Positions 7,818 to 16,676 of a stretch of DNA of 36,992 nt are shown here, in pieces; position 1 is the first letter of the stretch, and the number at the start of each line of letters is the position of its first letter. The notes under the pieces were generated by a model that was not told the DNA's origin, ran no database searches, and saw nothing but the letters and a program-made list of their open reading frames with translations. Position numbers and translations under genes: made by a program. The DNA is from an uncultured Dorea sp. Lineage in GTDB: Bacteria; Bacillota; Clostridia; Lachnospirales; Lachnospiraceae. The stretch is taken from positions 1 to 36,992 of the forward strand of contig CAKRCL010000010.1 of NCBI GenBank assembly GCA_934307335.1, in the 5' to 3' direction.

Positions 7818-8372
7818 TTATTTGTATCTGGAATAAGTCCGCTCAAATTCTCCACGTTCCACAAAATTAAAATCTGCATCCATGACATTTCCAGCTGCAT
7901 CATAGCTTATGCTGTAAAAAATAATGACTGCATCTTTTTTCGCACTCTCTACAGTCCCCCAGAGAGGAGCGGTATAATACTGTTCCTTCGAATCCGGTGT
8001 GATCTGCAATCCTTTCTCCCGGATCAGAAACTCAATTTCTTTGCACATCTCACACTCTGCATCCCAGGCCCAAAGAGGCTGCGGAATCTGTTCGAAGGTA
8101 TCGCCTTCGACATGTCTGTGATTCTTTTGAAAAAACGCCTGATCATTGGGATACGGATTTCCTGTGCTGTCTATCTTGATCCAGTCACCACGCGATGCAA
8201 TCTGGCCATGTTCGGCTCCCGCCTGCAGCACTTCCTGCGAAAATACTTCATATCTATCATTATCTAAAGGAATTATTTTTCTGCTGCGAATCAGCTCCTG
8301 AATTACGCTGCTGTCACCTCCAAGCTGATAAGCCTGCACTGTTTTTCCATGATTTTTGATCACTTTATACAT
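7818..8372 (-). CDS. Small soluble alpha/beta protein, PGDYG-like by eye; unknown function
   Basis: This 184-residue protein has a perfect SD (AAGGAGG, seven bases from the ATG). It opens with a short beta-rich region (YKVIKNHGKTVQAYQLG) and an acidic helix. The stretch SRGDWIKIDSTGNPYPNDQAFF (about 61-82) then looks like the PGDYG type of small domain (Gly-Asp-aromatic, Gly, Tyr-Pro, Phe). The second half contains WAWDAECEMC and a Tyr-rich C-terminus. It sits 20 bases after the RCC1-like gene and before the TIR gene. The PGDYG resemblance is from memory of the pattern and needs a profile search. No catalytic motif is evident; an accessory role is inference. Confidence 0.65.
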   Translation of the reverse strand: MYKVIKNHGKTVQAYQLGGDSSVIQELIRSRKIIPLDNDRYEVFSQEVLQAGAEHGQIASRGDWIKIDSTGNPYPNDQAFFQKNHRHVEGDTFEQIPQPLWAWDAECEMCKEIEFLIREKGLQITPDSKEQYYTAPLWGTVESAKKDAVIIFYSISYDAAGNVMDADFNFVERGEFERTYSRYK

Positions 8373-8391
8373 GATTTACCTCCTTCTCTAC

Positions 8392-9360
8392 TTAAGTCTG
8401 CTCTGATAAAAACGGTCTGATGGAATGATTCCAGGATTCACAGATTGTGTCCGAATCACCACTTATTGCACCTGCCATTTTAAGTTCACCACTTTCTGTG
8501 ACTGCTGCCACACCACCTGACGGATTGCCCGTCAGCGCAAGTACCCGTTCCTGCTTTGACCATTGCGAAACATCTGATCTCCCACGATCAAAATATGCTG
8601 CACAGGTGCCGGCAACTTTTATCTGTCCATCCGATGTCAGGCCATATACAAAGGAACTGTCTGCCGTCAGTGTGATCACATCGGCCCATTCTTCTGCCTG
8701 CCGTCTCGCATCATCCTGTTTTCCGCAAAACAGAACCAGGCCATCTTTCGTCAGCCCGGCAATACAATTACCAGACAGTGCTATCTCTTTTATCTCTGGC
8801 CAGTTATCCGGCTGTCCTGTTAATTCAATGTCACCATTTCCATTATCACTTATTTTTATTTTACCACCTTTCTCAAGACCTACAATCCTGTTTTTCCCAG
8901 CCTGGAGCATTTTTATATTTTTCCAGCCTGAAACATCCTTTTGTGCCAAACCTGCATATATGATCTCACCTTTTTTCGTAATTCCATACGTGCAATTCGG
9001 TGCTGCCAGAATCTGTGTGATATCACTCCAGTTCTCGGTGTTTTTCTGACCATAACCATTATCCTCACCAAACACTTTGACAGAACCGTCTGTATAAAGC
9101 ACGGCATAATTGCGTTCACTGGCTGAAAATGCCTGTACATGCTCTTCTTTTTGAATATCTCCACTGCTGTATATAATAGTCATCTGCCCTTTCAGATCAT
9201 CTAAATATACAATGCAGCCTCCCTCTGCCCGGAAGAGTCTCCGGGCAGCCATCTTTTTTCGTTTTTGATTCAGCAAATTCTTCTTTTCTCCTTCCACCTG
9301 CTTCATCCACTGATCGTATGTATCTGCATTTGCAAAATATAAAATATCCTTTTTATCCAT
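8392..9360 (-). CDS. RCC1-like beta-propeller repeat protein
   Basis: This 322-residue protein starts at the ATG at 9360 (GAGGAGG just upstream); the longer frame to 9444 would overlap the AAA gene. After a basic helical N-terminus (about 1-45) come five to seven repeats of about 40-50 residues with the pattern W-x-[DN]-[IV]-x(5)-A-x(5)-Y-G-[IL]-T-x-[DK]-G-x-[IV]: for example NWSDITQILAAPNCTYGITK, EWADVITLTADSSFVYGLTS and NWPEIKEIALSGNCIAGLTK. This is the RCC1/BLIP-II type propeller pattern, a binding platform rather than an enzyme. It has no signal peptide, so is cytosolic. It follows the triple-AAA gene closely. A client- or nucleotide-state-sensing scaffold role is inference. Confidence 0.8.
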   Translation of the reverse strand: MDKKDILYFANADTYDQWMKQVEGEKKNLLNQKRKKMAARRLFRAEGGCIVYLDDLKGQMTIIYSSGDIQKEEHVQAFSASERNYAVLYTDGSVKVFGEDNGYGQKNTENWSDITQILAAPNCTYGITKKGEIIYAGLAQKDVSGWKNIKMLQAGKNRIVGLEKGGKIKISDNGNGDIELTGQPDNWPEIKEIALSGNCIAGLTKDGLVLFCGKQDDARRQAEEWADVITLTADSSFVYGLTSDGQIKVAGTCAAYFDRGRSDVSQWSKQERVLALTGNPSGGVAAVTESGELKMAGAISGDSDTICESWNHSIRPFLSEQT

Positions 9361-9376
9361 AAATATCCTCCTCGCG

Positions 9377-12300
9377 TTAAACAGCAGCACATTTATCCAC
9401 GGAAATATGAAGCCTATTTTCGTCCTTATTTTCCATCGTCGCATGCTCCAGATTCTCTGTATCCACGTTTTCTTTCAGATAAATATGGTACTGTTGTGGA
9501 ATATGCTCTCTGGTATAGTAGCTGCGTTTTTCTCCGGTGGCTTCATCCACCTTGTTTGCCGGATTTTTTACCCAGTTCATTCGCATACGTTTTTCGAGAT
9601 TTTCCGCTTCGCGGCCATTTGCAAAGTTCGGGAGCTTAGCTGCGATCATATTTTCAAAAATTGTTCTGACTGCTTCTCTCATATCATCCTCCAGATAAAA
9701 CTTTTTACTCTCACATTTTTCTGTAAAAATCTGCAAAAGTTCTTCTGCGGTATAATCCGGGAGCAGATAATCATTTTCATATCGGGAGCGAAATCCAGGA
9801 TTACTGTTAAGAAATACTTCCATCTCATCCGGGTATCCGGCCACTATGACGGCAAACTCTCCGTTTCGGTCACTCATCTGCTCTAAAATGAGATCAATCG
9901 CCACTTGTCCATAATCGTTTCCTGTGTCCTCACTTCTTTTTAACGTATAAGCCTCATCTATAAAAAGGACACCACCCATTGCACTTTCAATTGCCTTCTT
10001 TGTCTTCTTCTCTGTATGACCAACATATCCTGCTACCAGATCTGCCCTTGTCACCTTTACCACATGTCCCCGCGGCAAAATTCCAGCTTCCTTATAAGCT
10101 TTTCCGATGAGTTTTGCTATCGTTGTCTTGCCCACGCCCGGATTTCCGCGAAGTACCATATGCAGATTCAGATCATCCAGAAGTTCTTCTCTTCCTTCTT
10201 TTGTTGCCATTTGCTGCAATTCCAGTAAGTCTTTCAGTCTTGTCTTAATTTCTTTGCATCCGATTAATTGTGTTATCTCTTCCATTGCTGTCCTTGTATC
10301 CTCCTTTTTCAGTGGTGTTCTTGCATAACGTACCATATCTGCCGGAATATCTTCACCAGTCAGCACATTTCCCAATTCCTGTGGGAACTCTTCCCCAAAC
10401 GCACCGATCAGGCGATCTATCTGTGCATCCAGTGAAGCTGGGAGAAATGTATTTCTGATATAACGCGCATTTCCAAAATCGCGTTCCTTTCCATGCACTC
10501 GGATATACCTGGTCAATGCACGCAGTGCATTTTCTCTGTACTCTTCATCTGCAGTGATTCCTTTCTCTTCCAGCATTTGAAGTAAAATCTCTGTCAGTTC
10601 TTTTCCTGTATAATTATCAAATCGGATCGTCTCTGTAAAACGAGCTTTGTATCCCGGATTATCTTTCATAAATTCTCTCATTTCCTCTTCATATCCTGCA
10701 ACGATCACACAAAGTCTTTCATGATTATTTTCCATATACGGAAGAAGTGCTGCCAGAATAGCCTGACCACGTCCCGTGTGATCCTGCGCCAGTTGATAGG
10801 CTTCATCTATAAACAAAATGCCATCAAGTGCCTTCCTTGCAATTTTTGAAAAATCTCCCTGATTTTCCTTGTTAAATACTTCTGCCATCAAATCTGTTGC
10901 CGTATATTCCACAATATGCCCCCGTTTTAACATTCCTAAATTTCGCAGAATCTGTCCAAAGTAACGGGCTACTGTTGTCTTTCCAGTTCCGGGATTTCCA
11001 AGGTACACATAATGCCCCGGGTCTTTTAACTTTCCTGTCAGCATTCTTCTGCGGATTATTTCTACCATCCTTTTTACATACTCTAATCCAATCATCGCAT
11101 TCAGATTCTGTAACACTTTTTCTCTTACTTCCGAAACAGGCTGCAGGTTTTTCTGAAGTTCCTTCGGAATATGCCGTACCTCGAGGATGCCATATGTAAC
11201 GTTATTCTCACAGATTGTCTCCTTCTGTGGATCCTTACTGTATGCCCGATCCATATGATTTATCAGATTTTCAGCTTCACGGGCATTCCCCCAACTTTCC
11301 GGATCCGCCGTATCCACCCAGTTCTCACAGAAATCCGGAAGCTGTTTTTCCAGTTCCCCGGAAAAACGGAATTTACTTTTTTGTGCATGCAGTTTTAAAA
11401 TCTCAACCATCTCAAAAGGCGTATATGGCTCAATATTCAGCTTCATGGTAAAACGGCTTGCAAGCCCCGAATTTGCCTTTATAAATGTGTCCATCTCATC
11501 CTGATAACCTGCTGCCACTACAACCACACGGCCCTTATATTCATCCATGAGCTTACATAACGTGTCGATAGCTTCCTGTCCGAAATCATTTCCACTGCTC
11601 TCCTCACGTTTCAGGCTATATGCTTCGTCGATAAACAGCACACCTCCCAGTGCTTCTTCTACCTTCTGCCGCACCAGAATAGCAGTTTCCCCAATATAAC
11701 TGCCCACCAGCTTTGAGCGGTCTGCTTTTACTACATGCCCGCTTTCCAGATAACCCATTTCAAAGAAAAGCTGTCCCAGAAGTTCCGCCACCGTCGTCTT
11801 ACCCGTTCCTGGCGGGCCGGTAATGACTGCATGCATCATTTCTTTTTTCTCGACAGGATTTTTAAAATCCGGCTGCAGTCTGGATGCGGTCAGATATGGA
11901 ACTACTGATAACGGGGATTTTTCTGCGGTTTCATATTCTGACAGTGTTTCTTTCACCGAATCCATCCCGATAAGCCTTGTAAGCTGTTCTTTTGCAGACT
12001 CCGGTTTCTTCTTTCCGAACACTTCATAGCAGCTGTCTTTATCCAGCGTTTTTTCCGTTCCAAAGCCACGTAGTCTTGTATACAGTTCTTTGATACGAAC
12101 CGGCTGCTCGCTCAGCTGCAATGCCTGGTGAAGTGCCACCGCCAGCTCCGTCAGTTCACTGAGCTGAAACTTCAGGTTATAATTGATTTTCATATACATC
12201 AGCATGTTTTTGAGTTCGAGCGCATTCGGACAAGGAATATTAATGATGTTGGCATCTTTCTTTTCCGCACTTGCCTGTCGTACTTCGTAAATATTTTCCA

Positions 12301-12907
12301 TATCCGCATCCGTATAAATGAACACGATGATATTTTGATTCTCACTTCCAAGACGCTCGTATCCTGCTGTCAGTGAATGAAGAGGATCTTCCCCAAATTC
12401 CTGAAGAAATGAGGTTGGATCGTTGATGACAATTGCAGTTTTGATGGATGCATTGTACATATATGCATCCAACTGACGTTTGACAAAGGTGGAATCTCTC
12501 ATCCCGAGATGAAGTGGTCCGTCACCGCTCTTCCCCTGCAAATTCTTTGGATTCTCTGATTTCTGTACCACAGATTTTTCTGATACACGGCAGGCATTAC
12601 GACCACGTCTTAATCCGCCACAAGTGCGGGATACTGTCTGATTGGTATCTTCCTCGCTGCTGCTTTGAGCATCTTCTTTCGAATCCTTTCGCAGTAACGC
12701 ATATGATGTATCATCATAACAGTACAATTTATTATCCGGATCAAAAAATACGATCCGTTCATATCCACTGTTTTTTAATTCCTGCCATGTAAGCTGTTCA
12801 ATGTTCAATTTGGAAATGCTGTCCGGATAAAACTCGTCTGCTGTCTTTCCGGTAATAAAATACAGTCTTTTCCAGGATTGTTCTGCCGTAAAATAATTTT
12901 TTGCCAT
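9377..12907 (-). CDS. Three-module CbxX/CfqX (SpoVK-like) AAA+ ATPase with degenerate N-terminal domain
   Basis: The protein has about 1176 residues. I prefer the ATG at 12907; a GTG at 12913 is also possible behind AAGGAG. Three complete AAA modules are visible (numbering from the GTG): Walker A GPPGTGKT 366-373 with Walker B LFIDEA 426-431; GNPGTGKT 639-646 with 700-705; GNPGVGKT 923-930 with 983-988. Each has the AGY and N-P-G/S-G segments and the Arg-finger-like SRF, ARF or SRY, and modules one and three have the G-N/R-AREAENL sensor-2 motif typical of CbxX/CfqX proteins. Residues 155-290 look like a fourth module without a P-loop (TAIVINDPTSF as ex-Walker B, NIIVFIYTD). The family remodels protein complexes: rubisco activase CbxX, and EccA of type VII secretion. 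Here it probably works with the neighbouring Hsp70s and coiled-coil proteins (inference). Confidence 0.93.
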   Translation of the reverse strand: MAKNYFTAEQSWKRLYFITGKTADEFYPDSISKLNIEQLTWQELKNSGYERIVFFDPDNKLYCYDDTSYALLRKDSKEDAQSSSEEDTNQTVSRTCGGLRRGRNACRVSEKSVVQKSENPKNLQGKSGDGPLHLGMRDSTFVKRQLDAYMYNASIKTAIVINDPTSFLQEFGEDPLHSLTAGYERLGSENQNIIVFIYTDADMENIYEVRQASAEKKDANIINIPCPNALELKNMLMYMKINYNLKFQLSELTELAVALHQALQLSEQPVRIKELYTRLRGFGTEKTLDKDSCYEVFGKKKPESAKEQLTRLIGMDSVKETLSEYETAEKSPLSVVPYLTASRLQPDFKNPVEKKEMMHAVITGPPGTGKTTVAELLGQLFFEMGYLESGHVVKADRSKLVGSYIGETAILVRQKVEEALGGVLFIDEAYSLKREESSGNDFGQEAIDTLCKLMDEYKGRVVVVAAGYQDEMDTFIKANSGLASRFTMKLNIEPYTPFEMVEILKLHAQKSKFRFSGELEKQLPDFCENWVDTADPESWGNAREAENLINHMDRAYSKDPQKETICENNVTYGILEVRHIPKELQKNLQPVSEVREKVLQNLNAMIGLEYVKRMVEIIRRRMLTGKLKDPGHYVYLGNPGTGKTTVARYFGQILRNLGMLKRGHIVEYTATDLMAEVFNKENQGDFSKIARKALDGILFIDEAYQLAQDHTGRGQAILAALLPYMENNHERLCVIVAGYEEEMREFMKDNPGYKARFTETIRFDNYTGKELTEILLQMLEEKGITADEEYRENALRALTRYIRVHGKERDFGNARYIRNTFLPASLDAQIDRLIGAFGEEFPQELGNVLTGEDIPADMVRYARTPLKKEDTRTAMEEITQLIGCKEIKTRLKDLLELQQMATKEGREELLDDLNLHMVLRGNPGVGKTTIAKLIGKAYKEAGILPRGHVVKVTRADLVAGYVGHTEKKTKKAIESAMGGVLFIDEAYTLKRSEDTGNDYGQVAIDLILEQMSDRNGEFAVIVAGYPDEMEVFLNSNPGFRSRYENDYLLPDYTAEELLQIFTEKCESKKFYLEDDMREAVRTIFENMIAAKLPNFANGREAENLEKRMRMNWVKNPANKVDEATGEKRSYYTREHIPQQYHIYLKENVDTENLEHATMENKDENRLHISVDKCAAV

Positions 12908-12931
12908 TCTCACAATTCTCCTTCTTTTTTA

Positions 12932-14512
12932 TCAGCTCATCTGTGTGCGTCTCTTTACATGGGAAACCACTGAATCTGTCTGTGCTGCTCCCACAGGTTT
13001 TGCGGCTCTGACCTTTTCATCGCCATTTTCTACAGCTGTCATATCACTTACCCGGGCAACTTCCTGATGCGTCGCATCCCCATAACGTCCGGCACAGGGG
13101 AAGGAACAGCCTTCCAGCCCGGCACTTCTGAGCTTTTCCGCCACTTCTTTTGCGATACGGTCTCTGGTCACTGGATTATTGTCAGCATTCCCAACGATCA
13201 GCTCTATATGATTCGTTACCACCCCGGTATCATCCGGGATCGGTGTAATGACAACGGCCACCTGATCCCGGGTAACCGGATTCTGGAAAATGGCATGATA
13301 CTCTTCACGATCCTCTCTTCCGAAAAACTCACCATCCGCGTCTGACATCTCGTAATTATCATCCAGGATACTGGCAATTTTGGAAGCCGTTTCGTAGCGG
13401 GATACTGACATTGCCACATTGATATGTGCTGCATTCTCGACCAGTACAAGCTGTTCCTGCAGCGAGTGGATCTGTTCTTCTGCCTCTTTAAGCTGTACCC
13501 GTGTCATTTTCTCCGCATCTTCCAGTTCAGTGCGTACAGATGTGACCTGCTCCTGCAAAACAGACAGCTGGCCAAAGGTCCAGTAATCAATACCATTTGT
13601 ATACTGATAGGTGCCCTCTTCTGTCTCTATTTCATAAACTCTGCGTTCTGCATCATCCAGCGCCTCCAGAAATTTTTCCTCTCTCTTTCGAAGACTGTTG
13701 TACTGATAATTCCACTCCAGAGCTTCCAGAGACAATTCATCTTTCATGTCCAATGCGTCATAAAATGCTTCCCGTCCTGCTGTGAGCGCCGCCTGATACT
13801 GGCCACCTTTTATATCATCATTTGCCTGACGGATCTTACGATCCAGAAGTGCCATTTTATGATCATCCAGCAGCTGACTCTGAAACGTCTCACGGATCTG
13901 GGCTGCCATGCGTGCTGCTTCCTGCGCCCAATATAGTGCCAGTTCTCTGTCTCCCTGCTCCCTTTCCGCAATCTGCTGTGCAAGGGAATTGACATTTTTG
14001 TTTACCTCATTCATCTCACGTTCCAGTCTGCTGCTTACCTGCGCCAGTGCACGGACATTCTCTTCTTTCTGAGCCCGAAGTTTCTGAGCAGTTTCCGTTC
14101 TGAGCTGCTCGATACCACGCCTCATTTCTCTTCTGTTTCGACTGATTTCTGACTGAAGTGACTGCTGTTCCTCCCGAAAATCCGCTTCCATGCGCTGGAT
14201 CTGCTGCGCATGCTGTTGCTGCATTGCCTGGATTTTTGCATTCTGCAGTCGCTCTTTTTCCTTCAGCTGTGCATCCAGCCTCTGCACTTGTGCACTCATC
14301 TGGCTCTGTTTTCTGTCCGCAGCCGCCTGCTGCTGACGCATCTGCCGCGCCAGACGTGCATTCTCATCTCGTATCCGTCTGGAAACAACATCCATATCCC
14401 GTCTCCATATATTACCAATTGAGCTTCTGCTGTTTAATTCAGCGGTCAGTCTCTCAATTCGGCTTCTCTGCTCTCTGATCATGCGCTGCTCTGCGGTTTC
14501 GTAATAACTCAT
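12932..14512 (-). CDS. Long coiled-coil protein with C-terminal alpha/beta domain; unknown function
   Basis: This 526-residue protein has residues about 3-215 forming an almost uninterrupted, Gln/Arg/Glu-rich coiled coil (RLTAELNSRSS, RQMRQQQAAADRKQSQM, LREEQ-type heptads). A second helical block (220-350) includes another coiled coil at about 315-350. Residues about 360-480 form a compact alpha/beta domain (DQVAVVITPIPDDTG, NHIELIVGNAD, CSFPCAGRYG) that I do not recognise. There is no membrane segment. It lies 17 bases after the radical SAM gene and 24 bases before the triple-AAA gene, so it is likely a stoichiometric scaffold or AAA adaptor (inference). The gene is visibly GC-richer than the TIR gene. 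Confidence 0.85.
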   Translation of the reverse strand: MSYYETAEQRMIREQRSRIERLTAELNSRSSIGNIWRRDMDVVSRRIRDENARLARQMRQQQAAADRKQSQMSAQVQRLDAQLKEKERLQNAKIQAMQQQHAQQIQRMEADFREEQQSLQSEISRNRREMRRGIEQLRTETAQKLRAQKEENVRALAQVSSRLEREMNEVNKNVNSLAQQIAEREQGDRELALYWAQEAARMAAQIRETFQSQLLDDHKMALLDRKIRQANDDIKGGQYQAALTAGREAFYDALDMKDELSLEALEWNYQYNSLRKREEKFLEALDDAERRVYEIETEEGTYQYTNGIDYWTFGQLSVLQEQVTSVRTELEDAEKMTRVQLKEAEEQIHSLQEQLVLVENAAHINVAMSVSRYETASKIASILDDNYEMSDADGEFFGREDREEYHAIFQNPVTRDQVAVVITPIPDDTGVVTNHIELIVGNADNNPVTRDRIAKEVAEKLRSAGLEGCSFPCAGRYGDATHQEVARVSDMTAVENGDEKVRAAKPVGAAQTDSVVSHVKRRTQMS

Positions 14513-14529
14513 AGGTATCCCCTTTCTAT

Positions 14530-15138
14530 CTAAATCCCTGAATTTCCTGTAACTTCTTTTTGTCTCATTTTTTCAACTAATCCTTTTGGCGGGATTCCAA
14601 CCATGCTTATACGTTCTTCCTCATAGAATATTTCTGCCTCTGCCGGCTTAGTTCCAATCTCTTTTGCGAAATTTCGATATCTGTCTGTCAGCGCAATGGC
14701 TCTCTGATTGGAAGATCCCCTGAGATTTTTCGAATCGTTCAGTTCCTGCATATAAGGTCCATCCACCAGCAGATCACACTGCCCAAGCAGTTCTTTGTAA
14801 TCTGGATTTTCTGATTCCTGAAGCTCCTGTATCGTAAAACCAGTGTAGATCATCACCCCAAGATCCACTTCTTTTCGGATCTCGCGGATCAGTTCTGCCA
14901 GTGCCTTTGCCTGTAAAAAAGGTTCCCCGCCGCTGATAGTCAGTCCTTTTCTTTCGCTTTTTAAAATTTGCCTGGCCAGCTGCTTTGTATCTGCCGAAAA
15001 TCCGCCATTCATACACTGGCTCTCCGGCGTCATACATCCTGGGCATCTGCGCTGGCAGCCCTGTGTCCAAAGTACAAACCGGATTCCCGGTCCCAGTTTT
15101 GTAACACCATCCCTGATGGCATGTAACTGAATCTGCAT
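14530..15138 (-). CDS. Radical SAM activase-like protein (NrdG/PFL-activase type), orphan
   Basis: This 202-residue protein starts at the ATG at 15138, where the N-terminus (MQIQLHAIRDGVTKLGPGIR) matches the usual NrdG start. AGGAGG is 14 bases away, rather far; a TTG at 15177 is the alternative. The [4Fe-4S] cluster motif CQRRCPGC gives Cys28, Cys32 and Cys35, followed by SGGEPF (69-74), the SAM-binding GGEP motif. The C-terminal DLLVDGPYMQELNDSKNLRG matches the NrdG family's VDGPF-type segment. NrdG installs a glycyl radical in anaerobic ribonucleotide reductase, but no NrdD or other glycyl-radical protein is in the window. It is embedded between coiled-coil genes of the cluster, so it probably modifies a cluster protein or its client; the substrate is unknown. 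Confidence 0.9.
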   Translation of the reverse strand: MQIQLHAIRDGVTKLGPGIRFVLWTQGCQRRCPGCMTPESQCMNGGFSADTKQLARQILKSERKGLTISGGEPFLQAKALAELIREIRKEVDLGVMIYTGFTIQELQESENPDYKELLGQCDLLVDGPYMQELNDSKNLRGSSNQRAIALTDRYRNFAKEIGTKPAEAEIFYEEERISMVGIPPKGLVEKMRQKEVTGNSGI

Positions 15139-15142
15139 AAGT

Positions 15143-15766
15143 TTACTTTTCACCTCCTGCTTTTCTTCTGATCTCAATCTTTTTCTGTAAATCTATAACT
15201 TCCTGACTGACAGCTTTCAGAAAGCTGTCATACTGAGTGATCAATGCCTCTGCCTGCTGATTCATTTCTCTGAGTTTTTTCGTAAAATCTTCCGTATTGA
15301 CATATCCATTCTCCTGCACTGCAGCCTGGATCCTTTCTAATTCTGTCCGATACGCGGACAGTTCCTTATGAGCATCTGTTGCTTTTTTGACATCACGGAG
15401 CACCGTCTGGATATCTGCTTCAAATTCTTCCTCGAGCCTGATCGTATATACATGATCAGGATGCTCATATCTGCGAACCAGCAATACATCTGATCCATCC
15501 TGCTTTCCAATGGTAAATGCAAGCAGTTCCAACGGTTCTGTCAGCGATTCCGGCAAAATATATTCCTTTTCTTCGTGATCGATATGAAACCGGATTCGAC
15601 TATCTGCCTGAAACAGAACCGGTTCTGTATAAGACAGGTTTTGCAGATCCTGCCCTTTTTCTGCCAGAAGAAGCTCTGTCTTCGACTGTTTTTTCCTGTC
15701 ATAGACAATCAGTTGATATGTATGCTGTGCAATCTGTTTTTCAGCTTCCGTATTATGGGGCTTCAT
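15143..15766 (-). CDS. Beta-rich plus coiled-coil protein; unknown function
   Basis: This 207-residue protein sits behind a strong GGGAGG site. Residues about 15-115 are predicted beta-rich (TYQLIVYDRKKQSKTELLL, RIRFHIDHEEKEYILPE, VLLVRRYEHPDHVYTIRL). Residues 118-205 are a long helical coiled coil (AYRTELERIQAAV, LREMNQQAEALI, VIDLQKKIEIRRK). The HPD triplet at about residue 102 lies in a beta strand and is not a J-domain signature. It follows the GrpE-like gene and almost touches the radical SAM gene, four bases before its ATG. I recognise no family. An Hsp70 partner or scaffold is plausible because it sits directly behind the Hsp70/GrpE-like block (inference). Confidence 0.8.
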   Translation of the reverse strand: MKPHNTEAEKQIAQHTYQLIVYDRKKQSKTELLLAEKGQDLQNLSYTEPVLFQADSRIRFHIDHEEKEYILPESLTEPLELLAFTIGKQDGSDVLLVRRYEHPDHVYTIRLEEEFEADIQTVLRDVKKATDAHKELSAYRTELERIQAAVQENGYVNTEDFTKKLREMNQQAEALITQYDSFLKAVSQEVIDLQKKIEIRRKAGGEK

Positions 15767-15792
15767 CCTTTATCCTCCCGCTTATCTACACC

Positions 15793-16665
15793 TTATACTC
15801 TGACAACTGCTCTGATTACAACATCATCGTCATTTTCATTCTGAGCCTTTTTCATAATGCCAGGTATGATGCATTCTACAATCCGCTTTTCTGTACCATC
15901 GATATTTTCTGCAAGGACGTGAAAATAATCGTCAAATAATTCCCCCTCTTTCGGGGAATAAACATACAGGTCAAGTCCATGTAAAGCCATTTGATATTGA
16001 TTTAAGAAAAGTGACAATGTATTTTTTAATTTCTGCAACCCTTTCAGCGTTTCTTCTGAGGAATTCTCTCCAAGAAGTTCTTCACCAAGCAATCCGTCTA
16101 CATTGATGATCTGATAAAGCTCTACATAACACCGTGCCAGTCGTTCCACTTCAGCAGGATATAATGATGTCTTCCATTTCTGAAGATCTGAATAAAAATT
16201 CGTTTTTGTCTCCTGGATCGTGGAAATCACACTATCCATTGCAAGATTCCAGCTTACCTGAAGAATGTTGGTATTAACGCACATTTGATCATGAATCTGC
16301 TCCATCCGTTTTGTCTCTTTCAGATAGTCTTCTGATAATCGAGCCATTTCTGCATTCAGTTTTTCTCTGTCCTGCTTTTGCTGGTTCTCCCAATACTCGT
16401 GCATCCGTGCTCTCATCTTTTCCTCTTCTTCACGAAGACTCTCTCTTTTCTGCTGCATTTCTGCTTCTGCTGCACTTTTCATTTCTTCCACTTCGGTTCT
16501 GGCCTGTTCTTTGATCTGCCAAGCCTTCCTCTCTGCGTTATTTATAATCTTATTCCTTGTTTCCTTTACTGCATCGATAAATGGCTTCATATCCTCACAC
16601 TCTTTTTCCTCATATTCTTTTGTATTTGTATCCTGCATCGCTACGTTTTTTTCGTTTCTACACAT
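15793..16665 (-). CDS. Divergent GrpE-like nucleotide exchange factor for the cluster Hsp70s
   Basis: This 290-residue protein has a long charged coiled coil (about 40-125), a four-helix-like region (128-228) and a short C-terminal beta domain (229-290). The last part follows the GrpE pattern: GELFDDYFHVL (241-251) for the FDP-x-x-HEA signature, KRIVECIIPGI (260-270) for the strand ending in Gly, and VIRAVVRV (283-290) for the closing VLRPAMVKV strand. GrpE dimers open the Hsp70 nucleotide site. The gene follows two Hsp70 genes directly (11-base gap), which supports the call strongly. It is longer than normal GrpE (about 180-220 residues) and too divergent to be the housekeeping copy. SD AGGAGA lies upstream. 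Confidence 0.75.
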   Translation of the reverse strand: MCRNEKNVAMQDTNTKEYEEKECEDMKPFIDAVKETRNKIINNAERKAWQIKEQARTEVEEMKSAAEAEMQQKRESLREEEEKMRARMHEYWENQQKQDREKLNAEMARLSEDYLKETKRMEQIHDQMCVNTNILQVSWNLAMDSVISTIQETKTNFYSDLQKWKTSLYPAEVERLARCYVELYQIINVDGLLGEELLGENSSEETLKGLQKLKNTLSLFLNQYQMALHGLDLYVYSPKEGELFDDYFHVLAENIDGTEKRIVECIIPGIMKKAQNENDDDVVIRAVVRV

Positions 16666-16676
16666 CTTTTTTTCTC

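Noticed and set aside
8447..9049. Long plus-strand reading frame opposite the RCC1-like gene
   Set aside because: It is an antisense shadow: the minus strand shows repeat periodicity, an SD and operon spacing, whereas this frame has none.
14530..15138. Housekeeping nrdG annotation
   Set aside because: There is no nrdD next to it and the gene is embedded in the island, so I call only the family and give no symbol.
15143..15766. HPD triplet (YEHPDHVY), possible J-domain partner for the Hsp70s
   Set aside because: It lies in a predicted beta strand, without the helix II and helix III of a J-domain around it.
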